In this document: positions 8,513 through 16,680 of the stretch, piece after piece
How positions within the stretch are numbered: the stretch's first letter is position 1
Layout of the letters: each line of letters starts with the position of its first letter
Source: Mesorhizobium_B sp963522145
GTDB lineage: Bacteria > Pseudomonadota > Alphaproteobacteria > Rhizobiales > Rhizobiaceae
Assembly: GCA_963522145.1 (NCBI GenBank)
Contig: CAUQXI010000013.1
Span: 36,821 to 100,820 of the forward strand
Direction of reading: 5' to 3'
Length of the DNA stretch: 64,000 nucleotides
Made by a program: the position numbers and the translations under genes
Notes under the pieces: generated by a model
The model's input: only the letters and a program-made list of their open reading frames with translations
Databases searched by the model: none
What the model was told of the DNA's origin: nothing

Positions 8513-9247
8513 TCAGATGCTCCAGCCGCCGTCGATGGCGTAGGCTTGCCCGGTCGTGTAGGTCGCGTTGGCGAGATGCAGAGCGAGGTCGGCGATCTCT
8601 TCCGGCGTGCCGAGCCGCCCCATGGGCTGGCGCGCGACGAAGGACTGGCGCGCGGCGTCATAGTCGCCCGTTGCCCGCATCCGGTCTCCAAGCGACGGGC
8701 TTTCCACCGTTCCCGGACAGATCGCGTTGCAGCGGATGTTCTTGTCGATGAAGTCTGCCGCGACCGACTTGGTCAGGCCGATCACGGCCGCCTTGCTCGT
8801 TCCGTAAACGAATCGATTGGGCACGCCCTTCACGCTCGAGGCGAGCGAGGCCATGTTGATGATGGCGCCTTCGCCGCGCTCGATCATGCCGGGCAGCACC
8901 GCGCGAATGGTGCGCATCATGGAGCGCACATTGAGGTCGAAGGCGAAGTCCCAATCCTTGTCGCTCGCCTCCAGGATCGTGCCGGCATGCACGAAGCCAG
9001 CGCAGTTGAAGAGCACGTCGACCGGGCCGATCGCGGCAATCCCGTCGCGCACCGCCTCGTCGCTCAGAACGTCAAGCCGGCGCGGCGTGATTCCCGTCTC
9101 GCCCGCAAGCTCGGCCAGAAGCGTTTCGTTGATGTCGGTGGCATGAACGCGCGCACCGGCATGCGCAAAGGCGAGGGCCGCAGCCCGACCGATCCCTTGC
9201 GCCGCCGCCGTCACCAGCACCGTCTTGCCTTCCACCCATGGCGTCAT
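8513..9247 (-). CDS. SDR dehydrogenase, BDH2/DHRS6-like (probable 2-keto-3-deoxy-L-fuconate or hydroxyacid dehydrogenase)
   Basis: 244 residues from ATG 9247 behind GGGGGAAG. Motifs: TAAAQGIGRAAALAFA (cofactor site), NCAGFVHAGTI, DWDFAFDLNVRSM, the catalytic block INMASLASSVKG and YGTSKAAVIGLTKSVAADFI, and IDGGWSI at the end. The TAAAQGIG, DWDF and IDGGWS segments are hallmarks of the DHRS6/BDH2 group, whose members oxidise 3-hydroxybutyrate or related hydroxyacids. Bacterial homologues include the 2-keto-3-deoxy-L-fuconate dehydrogenases of the non-phosphorylated fucose pathway. A fucU gene 225 bases away on the opposite strand makes a fucose-type role attractive. The substrate is inference. 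Confidence 0.85.
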   Translation of the reverse strand: MTPWVEGKTVLVTAAAQGIGRAAALAFAHAGARVHATDINETLLAELAGETGITPRRLDVLSDEAVRDGIAAIGPVDVLFNCAGFVHAGTILEASDKDWDFAFDLNVRSMMRTIRAVLPGMIERGEGAIINMASLASSVKGVPNRFVYGTSKAAVIGLTKSVAADFIDKNIRCNAICPGTVESPSLGDRMRATGDYDAARQSFVARQPMGRLGTPEEIADLALHLANATYTTGQAYAIDGGWSI

Positions 9248-9471
9248 CGTCGATCTTCCCCCTTGTTCTCGTTCGTCATGGACCGGCAAGGCCCCCTCGC
9301 GAGGGTGCGTCAAGCCTGTCGCTGGTCGGCATCGCTGGACTCGGTTGAAGCGCTTGTCTAGAGCCTTTCACGCGAGGCCTGCGCTGGACCGTTCCGGTTG
9401 ATTGATTTCCGCCGCAACGCCCCTGGCATCGGTTCATACACGTAAGATACGGGATCGGAGGAAGAACGAAC

Positions 9472-9924
9472 ATGCTCAAGGGAATCCATCCGCTCCTGAA
9501 TGCCGAGGTGCTGCATGCCTTGCGCGCCATGGGCCATGGCGACGACCTGATCATTGCCGACATGAACTTTCCTTCCGATTCGATCGCGAGCCAGACCGTG
9601 CTCGGAAGCGTGCTGCGCATTGATGCGTCGGCAGCGTCCGTGACCGCCGCCGTGCTGTCGCTCTACCCGTTGGACACTGCGGTGGATGATGCCGCGGCGC
9701 GCATGGAGGTCGTCGGCAAGCCGGACGAGATCCTGCCAGTGCATGCGGAAGTGCAGGCGGCGATCGACACGGCCGAGGGAAAATCCTGGCCGATGATGGG
9801 CGTCGAGCGCTTCGCTTTTTATGAGCGCGCGAAACAGGCCTATTGCGTGATCCAGACGGGCGAGCGCCGCTTCTATGGCTGCTTCGCCTTCCGCAAGGGC
9901 GTCATCCCTCCGGACGCAGAATAA
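9472..9924 (+). CDS. fucU: RbsD/FucU family sugar mutarotase
   Basis: 150 residues. MLKGIHPLLNAEVLHALRAMGHGDDLIIAD is the family N-terminus, with the catalytic His in MGHGD (residues 21-25). VERFAFYERAKQAYCVIQTGER is the C-terminal sugar-contact region typical of FucU. The enzyme interconverts alpha/beta anomers of fucose (or ribose) in the cytoplasm to speed catabolism. GGAGGAAG before ATG 9472 is a strong ribosome site. rbsK starts 11 bases downstream, so the two form an operon. FucU is preferred over RbsD because of the closer match in the FAFYERA region. Confidence 0.9.
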   Translation: MLKGIHPLLNAEVLHALRAMGHGDDLIIADMNFPSDSIASQTVLGSVLRIDASAASVTAAVLSLYPLDTAVDDAAARMEVVGKPDEILPVHAEVQAAIDTAEGKSWPMMGVERFAFYERAKQAYCVIQTGERRFYGCFAFRKGVIPPDAE

Positions 9925-9935
9925 GGGTTTTGCTG

Positions 9936-10871
9936 ATGTCGGAAAAAGGAAAGCCGGTCGTCATTCTCGGCGTGTTCGTGGCCGACACTGCTTATCGCGC
10001 CACGCGTCAGCCCAAGCTCGGCGAAACCCTTCTGGGGCTCGGCTTCCATCTCGGGCCTGGCGGCAAGGGCTCGAACCAGGCCGTGGCGGCCGGGCGGCTC
10101 GGCGCGGAGGTGCACATGATCACGCGATTGGGCGAGGACGATTTTGCCGAGATGGCGTTCAAGACCTGGGCGCAGGCCGGGGTTCAACCGGCCATCACGC
10201 CGACGCCCGAAAGCTATACGGGCGCAGCCTTTATCTTCGTCGAGCAGGAAACCGGCAACAACGCCATCATCATCTCGCCAGGCGCCGCGGCTCTTCTGTC
10301 GCCCGCCGACATCGATGCGCGAAAGGATTTGATCGAAAGCGCCGGCGTCTTCGTGACCCAGTTAGAGCAGCCGGTGGACGCAGCCGTCCGCGCGCTCTCC
10401 ATCGCTCATGCCGCGGGGGTGACCACCATCCTGAACCCCGCTCCGGCCACAGACCTGCCGGAAAGCATCTACGCGCTTTGCGACTATCTCACGCCGAACG
10501 AGTCGGAGGCCGAAGGCCTGACCGGCATCAAGGTGGAAACAATCGAGGATGCCCGGCGCGCGGCGGATGCGCTGCTCGCGAGGGGTGTCGGCACGGTGAT
10601 CGTGACCTTGGGCGAGAAGGGTGCGCTGCTGCATTCGCGCGATGCCTCCGAGCATCTTCCGGTGATCTCCGCCGGTCCCGTGCTGGAAACGACCGGCGCG
10701 GGCGACGCCTTTAATGGCGGGTTCGCGAGCGCGCTGGCGCGCGGGATGGCGCCGCGGGACGCCGTGCGCTTCGCGTCCGCCGTAGCGGGCATCTCCGTCA
10801 CCCGCGCGGGCACCGCGCCTTCCATGCCGACGCTGGCGGAAGTGGAAGCGCTGCTCGCCCGGGTGCGCTGA
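9936..10871 (+). CDS. rbsK: Ribokinase (PfkB family)
   Basis: 311 residues. It transfers phosphate from ATP to D-ribose O5, or to a related sugar. GPGGKGSNQAVAAGRLG is the N-terminal sugar-binding signature (PfkB signature 1), TPNESEAEGLTG the middle, and TTGAGDAFNGGFA signature 2 with the catalytic Asp. ATG 9936 is chosen because the longer in-frame start at 9843 lies inside fucU. In rhizobia this fucU/rbsD-rbsK pair usually accompanies a sugar ABC importer, but no importer is adjacent here. Confidence 0.9.
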   Translation: MSEKGKPVVILGVFVADTAYRATRQPKLGETLLGLGFHLGPGGKGSNQAVAAGRLGAEVHMITRLGEDDFAEMAFKTWAQAGVQPAITPTPESYTGAAFIFVEQETGNNAIIISPGAAALLSPADIDARKDLIESAGVFVTQLEQPVDAAVRALSIAHAAGVTTILNPAPATDLPESIYALCDYLTPNESEAEGLTGIKVETIEDARRAADALLARGVGTVIVTLGEKGALLHSRDASEHLPVISAGPVLETTGAGDAFNGGFASALARGMAPRDAVRFASAVAGISVTRAGTAPSMPTLAEVEALLARVR

Positions 10872-10898
10872 CCGTTTGCCGCCTTGATCTCTGAGACC

Positions 10899-12653
10899 AT
10901 GTCCGAGGGCGCATCGGGGAAGCACGGCGTCCCCCAGCTTCTCCGCCGCTTCTTCAACTATTACCGCCCGCATCGAAAACTGTTTCTGCTCGATTTCGGC
11001 TGTGCGGTGCTGTCGGGCCTGTTCGAGCTTGCCTTTCCGCTTGCGGTCACGGCATTCGTGGACCGGCTGCTGCCCACCGGCCAATGGGCGCTGATCCTTG
11101 CGGCGGCCGCTGGCCTGCTCGCGCTTTATCTCGCCAATACGGCGCTGATGGCGGTGGTGGTTTATTGGGGCCACATGCTCGGCATCAACATCGAGACCGA
11201 GATGCGCCGGAAAAGCTTCGACCATCTCCAGAAGCTCTCCTTCCGCTTCTTCGACAGCCAGAAGACAGGCGCGCTGGTGGCCCGGCTGACAAAGGACCTG
11301 GAGGAGATCGGCGAGGTCGCCCATCATGGGCCGGAAGACCTGTTCATCGCCGTGATGACTTTTGCCGGCGCCTTTCTTCTGATGCTGTCCGTCAATGCGA
11401 AGCTCGCTCTGCTCACGGCGGCGATCGTGCCGCTCGTGGTGTGGATGACGGGCCGCTATGGCGCGCGGATGACGCGCAACTGGCAGGCGCTTTATGGCCG
11501 CGTGGCGGATTTCAACATCCGCATCGAGGAGAATGTCGGCGGTATGCGGGTCGTGCAGGCCTTTGCCAATGAGGAGCATGAGCGGAGGCTTTTCGCGCGC
11601 GACAACGCTGCCTACCGGCAGACCAAGCTCGATGCCTATCGCATCATGGCCGCGTCCACCTCGCTGTCTTATATGAGCCTGCGGCTCGTGCAGCTTGTGG
11701 TGCTGGTGGCGGGAAGCTGGTTCGTGCTGACGGGCGAACTGACCAATGGCGGCTTTGTCGGGTTTCTCCTGCTGGTCAACGTGTTCTTCCGACCGATCGA
11801 CAAGATCAACTCGGTGATCGAGACCTATCCGAAAGGCATTGCCGGATTCCGCCGCTACCTCGCTCTGCTCGACACTGCGCCCGACATTGACGATCGCCCT
11901 CATGCCAGACCCGCGCCGCCGCTCAAGGGCGCGATCCGCTTCTCCGATGTGTCCTTCGGTTACGGCACTGGGCGTCCGGTGCTGAGCAACATCCATCTGA
12001 GCATCGAGCCCGGCCAGACTGTTGCCTTTGTCGGCCCGTCCGGGGCGGGCAAGACCACGCTTCTGTCGCTCATCCCGCGTTTCTACGAGGTGGAAGGCGG
12101 CGCGATCACGATCGATGGAACCGACATCCGCGACTTCACGCTCGCCTCGCTGCGCAACCAGATCGGCATCGTGCAGCAGGACGTGTTCCTGTTCGGCGGC
12201 ACCGTGCGCGAGAACATCGCCTATGGCCGCCTCGACGCGTCCGAGGCCGAGATCACGGAAGCGGCCCGGCGCGCCCGGCTCGACGAAGCCGTCGCCCTCA
12301 TGCCCGACGGCCTCGACACGGTGATCGGCGAGCGCGGGGTGAAGCTGTCCGGCGGGCAGAAGCAGCGGCTGGCGATTGCGCGCATGTTCCTCAAGAACCC
12401 GCCGATCCTGATCCTGGATGAAGCCACATCCGCGCTCGATACGGAAACCGAGCGCCAGATCCAGGCCTCTCTTGCAGAGTTGGCGCAAGGCCGAACCACC
12501 CTGGTGATCGCCCATCGCCTGGCGACGATCCGCAACGCCGATCGTATCGTCGTGGTGGATCGCTCGGGTATTGTGGAAGAAGGCACCCATCAGGCGCTGC
12601 TCGCCCGCGCCGGTCTCTACAGCCGCCTGAGCCGCGCCCAGGCTGTCGAGTAG
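10899..12653 (+). CDS. ABC exporter, fused permease-ATPase (MsbA-like)
   Basis: 584 residues. The N-terminal region has about six membrane segments (starting near residues 27-45 and 57-85). The C-terminal ATPase has Walker A GPSGAGKTT, Q-loop VQQDVFLFGG, signature LSGGQKQR, Walker B ILILDEATSALD and H-loop IAHRLAT. Half-transporters of this type dimerise in the inner membrane and export lipids, peptides or drugs; the substrate cannot be told. ATG 10899 was preferred over an in-frame TTG at 10884. It starts 27 bases after rbsK, probably by chance placement rather than shared function. Confidence 0.92.
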   Translation: MSEGASGKHGVPQLLRRFFNYYRPHRKLFLLDFGCAVLSGLFELAFPLAVTAFVDRLLPTGQWALILAAAAGLLALYLANTALMAVVVYWGHMLGINIETEMRRKSFDHLQKLSFRFFDSQKTGALVARLTKDLEEIGEVAHHGPEDLFIAVMTFAGAFLLMLSVNAKLALLTAAIVPLVVWMTGRYGARMTRNWQALYGRVADFNIRIEENVGGMRVVQAFANEEHERRLFARDNAAYRQTKLDAYRIMAASTSLSYMSLRLVQLVVLVAGSWFVLTGELTNGGFVGFLLLVNVFFRPIDKINSVIETYPKGIAGFRRYLALLDTAPDIDDRPHARPAPPLKGAIRFSDVSFGYGTGRPVLSNIHLSIEPGQTVAFVGPSGAGKTTLLSLIPRFYEVEGGAITIDGTDIRDFTLASLRNQIGIVQQDVFLFGGTVRENIAYGRLDASEAEITEAARRARLDEAVALMPDGLDTVIGERGVKLSGGQKQRLAIARMFLKNPPILILDEATSALDTETERQIQASLAELAQGRTTLVIAHRLATIRNADRIVVVDRSGIVEEGTHQALLARAGLYSRLSRAQAVE

Positions 12654-12676
12654 CAGGCGGAACGCACGCCGGCCGG

Positions 12677-12697
12677 CGGGGAAAAGCCCCGATCATT
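12677..12697 (+). terminator. Possible weak terminator after the ABC exporter
   Basis: CGGGG/CCCCG (12677-12691) forms a 5-bp stem around AAAAG, followed by ATCATTT. The stem is short and the T-run imperfect, so termination is uncertain. Confidence 0.3.
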
Positions 12698-12796
12698 TCA
12701 CCGCACTGCTTGCCTTTCGGGGAACCTTGTCAGAAAAGATGACATTGTTCCTCCACAAATGCGCTTCAAAGGCGCGTTCAGGCAGTTCGGGCAGTG

Positions 12797-13849
12797 ATGA
12801 TGGTGTCTCGGTTCGCGTTGAAACGATGGCTTGCGGCCCTTCTTTTCGTGACGGCATCAGGTTTCGCACCGTCGATGGCGCAGGAAGCCGCGCCCGCTCA
12901 GTCACTCGAACCCTCCGCCTTAGCCCAGTCTCCCGCTCCTGTTGTGCGGCCTGCCGCTCCTGCGACCTTGCCGGACGCTTCCGCACCCGACGCGCCGAAG
13001 GCGGCGCCCGCAAATACGGAAGCGGCTCCTTCCTCGGCATTGCCCGCTTCAACGCCGTCCGTGTCGCAGCCTGAGGGCGTGCCGATCGTCGACGCTCCGG
13101 CGGTTCAGCCACCGGCGTCGTCGGCTCCTTCGAGCATAGCCGCCAACCTGCCCCATGATCTTTCGCCCTGGGGCATGTTCATGGCGGCCGACATCGTGGT
13201 GAAGGCGGTGATGCTGGGCCTCGCTTTCGCCTCCCTTGTCACCTGGACCGTCTGGCTCGCCAAGACCGTGCAATTGACCTCGGCCCGCCTTGCCGCTCGC
13301 CGGGCGCTGGCCATCATCGGCGGAGCCCGTTCGCTCGGCGAAGCGCAAGAGCGGATCGGAAGGGTGAGGGGAGCCGCTCCGGCCTTTGTTCATGCGGCGA
13401 CGGAAGAAGTCGGCCTCTCCTGGGATGCGATCCCGCATACGCGCGGCGGCGGGCTCAAGGAGCGCGTGTCCTCGCGGCTGGCCCGCATCGAGGCGGGCGC
13501 CATGCGGCGCATGAGCCGCGGCACGGGCCTCCTCGCCACCATCGGCTCGACGGCGCCCTTTGTCGGCCTGTTCGGCACTGTCTGGGGCATCATGAACGCG
13601 TTCATCGGCATCAGCCGGAGCCAGACCACCAATCTCGCCGTGGTGGCGCCGGGGATCGCGGAAGCGCTGCTCGCGACCGCGATCGGCCTGGTCGCGGCCA
13701 TCCCCGCCGTGGTGATCTACAACGTCTTCGCCCGCGCGCTCGCCGGCTATCGTCAGGTGCTCGCCGATGCGTCGGCCGGGGTGGAGCGTCTGGTCAGCCG
13801 CGACCTCGACTTCCACGACGTTCCGCCCTCCCGGCTTGCGGCCGAGTAA
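12797..13849 (+). CDS. exbB: TonB-system energiser ExbB
   Basis: 350 residues. A signal-like N-terminus (LKRWLAALLFVTASGFAPSMAQ) is followed by about 100 residues rich in Pro and Ala. Then comes the MotA/TolQ/ExbB domain: a membrane helix at IVVKAVMLGLAFASLVTWTV and two later helices in GLLATIGSTAPFVGLFGTVW and ALLATAIGLVAAIPAVVIYN. The long Pro/Ala-rich periplasmic extension is typical of alphaproteobacterial ExbB. GTG 12794, ATG 12797 and ATG 12800 are consecutive codons, so the exact start is uncertain. With ExbD it forms the proton channel that powers TonB. Confidence 0.95.
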   Translation: MMVSRFALKRWLAALLFVTASGFAPSMAQEAAPAQSLEPSALAQSPAPVVRPAAPATLPDASAPDAPKAAPANTEAAPSSALPASTPSVSQPEGVPIVDAPAVQPPASSAPSSIAANLPHDLSPWGMFMAADIVVKAVMLGLAFASLVTWTVWLAKTVQLTSARLAARRALAIIGGARSLGEAQERIGRVRGAAPAFVHAATEEVGLSWDAIPHTRGGGLKERVSSRLARIEAGAMRRMSRGTGLLATIGSTAPFVGLFGTVWGIMNAFIGISRSQTTNLAVVAPGIAEALLATAIGLVAAIPAVVIYNVFARALAGYRQVLADASAGVERLVSRDLDFHDVPPSRLAAE

Positions 13850-13860
13850 GGGGTTCCGCC

Positions 13861-14319
13861 ATGGCCGCACGCATCCGGGAAGGGGCTTCCGACGAGTTCG
13901 AGGAGAACCACGAGATCAACGTCACGCCGTTTATCGACGTGATCCTCGTTCTGCTGATCATCTTCATGGTGGCGGCCCCGCTTGCCACGGTCGACGTGAA
14001 TGTGGACCTGCCCGGCTCGACCGCGGCACCCGCCCAGCGGCCCGACGACCCCGTTTTTCTTTCCTTGCGCGAGGATCTTTCGCTCAATCTCGGCAACGAC
14101 GCGGTGCCGCGCGAGAATTTCGGCGCAGCACTCGACGCGCGCACCGGCGGGAACAAGGAGGCCCGCATCTTCCTGCGCGCCGACAAGGCCGTGGATTACG
14201 GCGCGCTTACCGAGGTGATGAACCTCCTGCGCCGCGCCGGCTATTTCAAGGTCGCGCTGGTGGGGCTTGAAACGCTGCCCGCGCAGCCGGTTGGGGCGGC
14301 CGCTCCGGCAACGCCATGA
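13861..14319 (+). CDS. exbD: TonB-system protein ExbD
   Basis: 152 residues. A short cytoplasmic segment is followed by one membrane helix containing the essential proton-carrying Asp in INVTPFIDVILVLLIIFMVA, then a periplasmic domain. It starts 11 bases after exbB with AAGGGG upstream. Its stop overlaps the tonB ATG (ATGA). The tail after residue 140 is Ala/Pro-rich and less conserved. Confidence 0.96.
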   Translation: MAARIREGASDEFEENHEINVTPFIDVILVLLIIFMVAAPLATVDVNVDLPGSTAAPAQRPDDPVFLSLREDLSLNLGNDAVPRENFGAALDARTGGNKEARIFLRADKAVDYGALTEVMNLLRRAGYFKVALVGLETLPAQPVGAAAPATP

Positions 14320-15446
14320 GCGTGATCGCCGATCAGGCGAGCGCCGCCTTGCCCGACAGCCGCGAGCTGGGGCTCTGGGCGGGTGCAGGCGCGGTGATGC
14401 TCGCGCTTCATGTGTTTGCCGGCATGTCCCTGTTCAGCGCTGGACCGGCCGCCGAAATGCCGCCGGCGCTCGAAGAAGCGCTTGAGATCGAGCTGGCCCC
14501 GCTGACGATTTCCGCGCCGGAATCCGTCCAAAGCGAAAGCGTCGAAGCCGATGCGCCGGCGGAAGAAGCTGAGCCGGTCTCAGAGGCAACCGAGGTGCTT
14601 CAGCCTGCAACGGAACAGGCGGAGCCTGCCCCAGCGGAAGAAGTCGCAGCAGAAGCCCCGGAGCCTTCCGAGCCGGTGATCAACCAGGCTGTCGAGGCGG
14701 CGGAGCCGGAGCCCACCGAGATCATGCCGGCGGAAGCCGAGCCCACGGCCCCGGTTCGGGAAGCGTTGCTGGAAGAAGTGGTGCCGGAAGAAGCGGAGCC
14801 TGTTGAATCGGCCGAGGTTGCGAAAGCGCCCGAAGCGATGATTGCCGAAGAGGTTTTTCCTTCGACGCCCGAGGTGGTGCTGTCGCTGCCCCAGCCGCGC
14901 CCGCTGCCCGAGGATCCGAAGCCGGTGATGCAGGCCCGGACGCAGCCGCCGCGCGAACGCCCTAAGCAGCCTGCGCAGGAGAGCAGGCGTACGCAGGAAA
15001 CACGTCCGCCTGAAAAGGCTCGAAAGTTGAACCGTGAGCGCCCGCCCGCCGTCACAGCCGAGCGCGCAAAGGAGCCCGCGCCGCGCCAGACCAAGTCTCC
15101 GGCAAAGGCCCAGGCAAGAGCCGGCGCGCGCTCCTCCGAGTCGCGCGAGGCCCGCGCCGCACAGGCGCCGAGCGTCAGTCCCGCCCGCTGGCAATCGCAG
15201 GTGGTCGCCCGCATCAACCGCTTCAAGCGCAAGCCGCGCGGAACCAGCGAGAGCGGCACGGTCGCGGTTCGCTTCACCATCAGCGACTCGGGCGCGGTCA
15301 CGGGCGCGCGCGTGTCACGCTCGTCCGGCAATGCGGCATTGGATCAGGCCGCGGTTGGAATCGTCCAGCGCGCTTCGCCGGTTCCCGCGCCGCCGAGCGG
15401 CGTCAATGTCCGGACGCTGACCGTGCCGATCCGCTTCGACCTTTAG
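14316..15446 (+). CDS. tonB: TonB energy-transducing protein
   Basis: 376 residues. One N-terminal membrane anchor (about residues 20-45) is followed by a very long Glu/Ala/Pro-rich spacer (about 50-210) and a Lys/Arg/Pro-rich stretch (about 210-285). The C-terminal TonB domain starts at WQSQVVARINRFKRKPRG and includes the family pattern VAVRFTISDSGAVTGARV. TonB spans the periplasm and opens ligand-gated outer-membrane receptors for siderophores, haem or vitamin B12. No TonB-dependent receptor is encoded in this window. Its stop overlaps the convergent eamA stop by four bases. Confidence 0.93.
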   Translation: MSVIADQASAALPDSRELGLWAGAGAVMLALHVFAGMSLFSAGPAAEMPPALEEALEIELAPLTISAPESVQSESVEADAPAEEAEPVSEATEVLQPATEQAEPAPAEEVAAEAPEPSEPVINQAVEAAEPEPTEIMPAEAEPTAPVREALLEEVVPEEAEPVESAEVAKAPEAMIAEEVFPSTPEVVLSLPQPRPLPEDPKPVMQARTQPPRERPKQPAQESRRTQETRPPEKARKLNRERPPAVTAERAKEPAPRQTKSPAKAQARAGARSSESREARAAQAPSVSPARWQSQVVARINRFKRKPRGTSESGTVAVRFTISDSGAVTGARVSRSSGNAALDQAAVGIVQRASPVPAPPSGVNVRTLTVPIRFDL

Positions 15447-16342
15447 CGTCCGCCGATGTCCACCGTCTGGCGTGCCCGCCAGCGCGGGTAAAGCACGCCG
15501 AGCGCGAGCCCTCCGATCACCAGGCAGGCGGCTGCAATCTTCCACGGGGGCAGGGGCTCGCCGAGCCAGATGCTTGATGCGCCCATGCCGAAGACCGGCA
15601 CGAGAAGGGCGGCCGGTGCGATGCTTGCCGCCGGATGTCGTGCGAGCAGCCAGCCCCAGGCGGCATAGCCGAACAAACTGTTCGCCACCGTTTGCCACAG
15701 CACGGCAGCCCAGGTGCCGCCATCTGCGGCAAGGAGGCCGGCGCGGATCGCCGGCCAGCCTTCGAACATGAACGACAAGGCGAGCAAAGGCGGAAACGAG
15801 AACAGGCTGGCCCAGATGACGACGGGCAGGAGGTTGGTCGCCCCGCTGGCCTTCGCCACCACATTGCCGCCGGACCAGCAGAGGCCCGCGAGCAGAACCA
15901 GCACGAGGCCAAGCGGCGTCGTGGCGGCATCCGTGTTCAGCGCGATCACCAGAATGCCGGAAGCGGCGACGAACAGCGCCGCGACCTGATAGTTTCGAAC
16001 GCGCTCGCCCAGCCACCGGACCGAAAGTCCGATGGTGAAGAACACCTGCATCTGAACCACCAGCGAGGCGAGACCGGGCGAGATCTCGCTCCGCATCGCG
16101 ATGTAGAGCAGGCCGAACTGCCCGGCTCCGATCAGCAGGCCGTAGCCTGCGAGGCTTTTCCAAGGGATCGCGGGACGGCGCACGAGGAACACGGCCGGAA
16201 AAGCGGCGAGGATGAAGCGCAGGCTCGCAAACAGCAGCGGCGGCAGGTGATCGAGCCCGACGCGGATCACCACGAAATTGGTGCCCCACACCGCGACCAC
16301 CAGAAGCACCAGCGCGAGGTGTGAAAGAGGAAGACCATCCAT
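15443..16342 (-). CDS. EamA/DMT-family transporter
   Basis: 299 residues with about ten hydrophobic helices in two internally similar EamA halves. The first begins ALVLLVVAVWGTNFVVIRVGL; the second begins after residue 150 at GLVLVLLAGLCWSGGNVVAKA. Members export amino acids, purines or other metabolites. The first half has the alphaproteobacterial pattern VVQMQVFFTIGLSVRWLGE seen in putative O-acetylserine/cysteine-type exporters (EamA). The start at 16342 gives the usual N-terminus; no strong ribosome site is visible, and an upstream start at 16423 is possible. Confidence 0.85.
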   Translation of the reverse strand: MDGLPLSHLALVLLVVAVWGTNFVVIRVGLDHLPPLLFASLRFILAAFPAVFLVRRPAIPWKSLAGYGLLIGAGQFGLLYIAMRSEISPGLASLVVQMQVFFTIGLSVRWLGERVRNYQVAALFVAASGILVIALNTDAATTPLGLVLVLLAGLCWSGGNVVAKASGATNLLPVVIWASLFSFPPLLALSFMFEGWPAIRAGLLAADGGTWAAVLWQTVANSLFGYAAWGWLLARHPAASIAPAALLVPVFGMGASSIWLGEPLPPWKIAAACLVIGGLALGVLYPRWRARQTVDIGGR

Positions 16343-16496
16343 GGGAAGGCTTGTTTCAGATCGCGTCGATCCTGCCAAGCCAGGTCCGTGGCAGCATCGC
16401 TTGAGCCGGAAGCGCGCCGGCATCCGGAGCCATGCCCGGTTGTTCCGGCACTGCCTGTTCCACCATGCGGGCAGCAGGAAAACTTGAACTTTCTAG

Positions 16497-16513
16497 TTTA
16501 GAATTGTTCTAAC
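16497..16513. promoter_or_regulatory. Irr-box (ICE-like) operator
   Basis: TTTAGAA-TTG-TTCTAAC is an inverted repeat matching 13 of 14 arm positions of the rhizobial iron control element recalled as TTTAGAA-N3-TTCTAAA, bound by the haem-responsive Fur-family regulator Irr. It lies 168 bases before the first imelysin gene and 155 bases before the divergent transporter, in the 338-base gap 16343-16680. In rhizobia Irr acts under iron limitation, repressing iron-using and storage genes and activating uptake genes. Binding is inference from the motif. Confidence 0.75.
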
Positions 16514-16680
16514 GTATTGATCCTGCGGCATTATTGACGTTTGCTGCAGCTTGACGGGCCTCTCTTGCGGATTTATCCCGGCGATCGGCAGGCTCGCTTG
16601 GCCTGCCTGTTCAAAGGTTCCTTCCGCAGCCAACCGTGATGGCAGGTGCGGTTTCGTCGGATCGCGAAGGAGACGCTTGC

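Noticed and set aside
7433..9361. 642-residue plus-strand frame over the two SDR genes
   Set aside because: It is antisense to two SDR genes with intact motifs and has no domain of its own.
10362..12590. 742-residue minus-strand frame opposite rbsK and the ABC exporter
   Set aside because: It is antisense to genes with intact Walker, signature and PfkB motifs.
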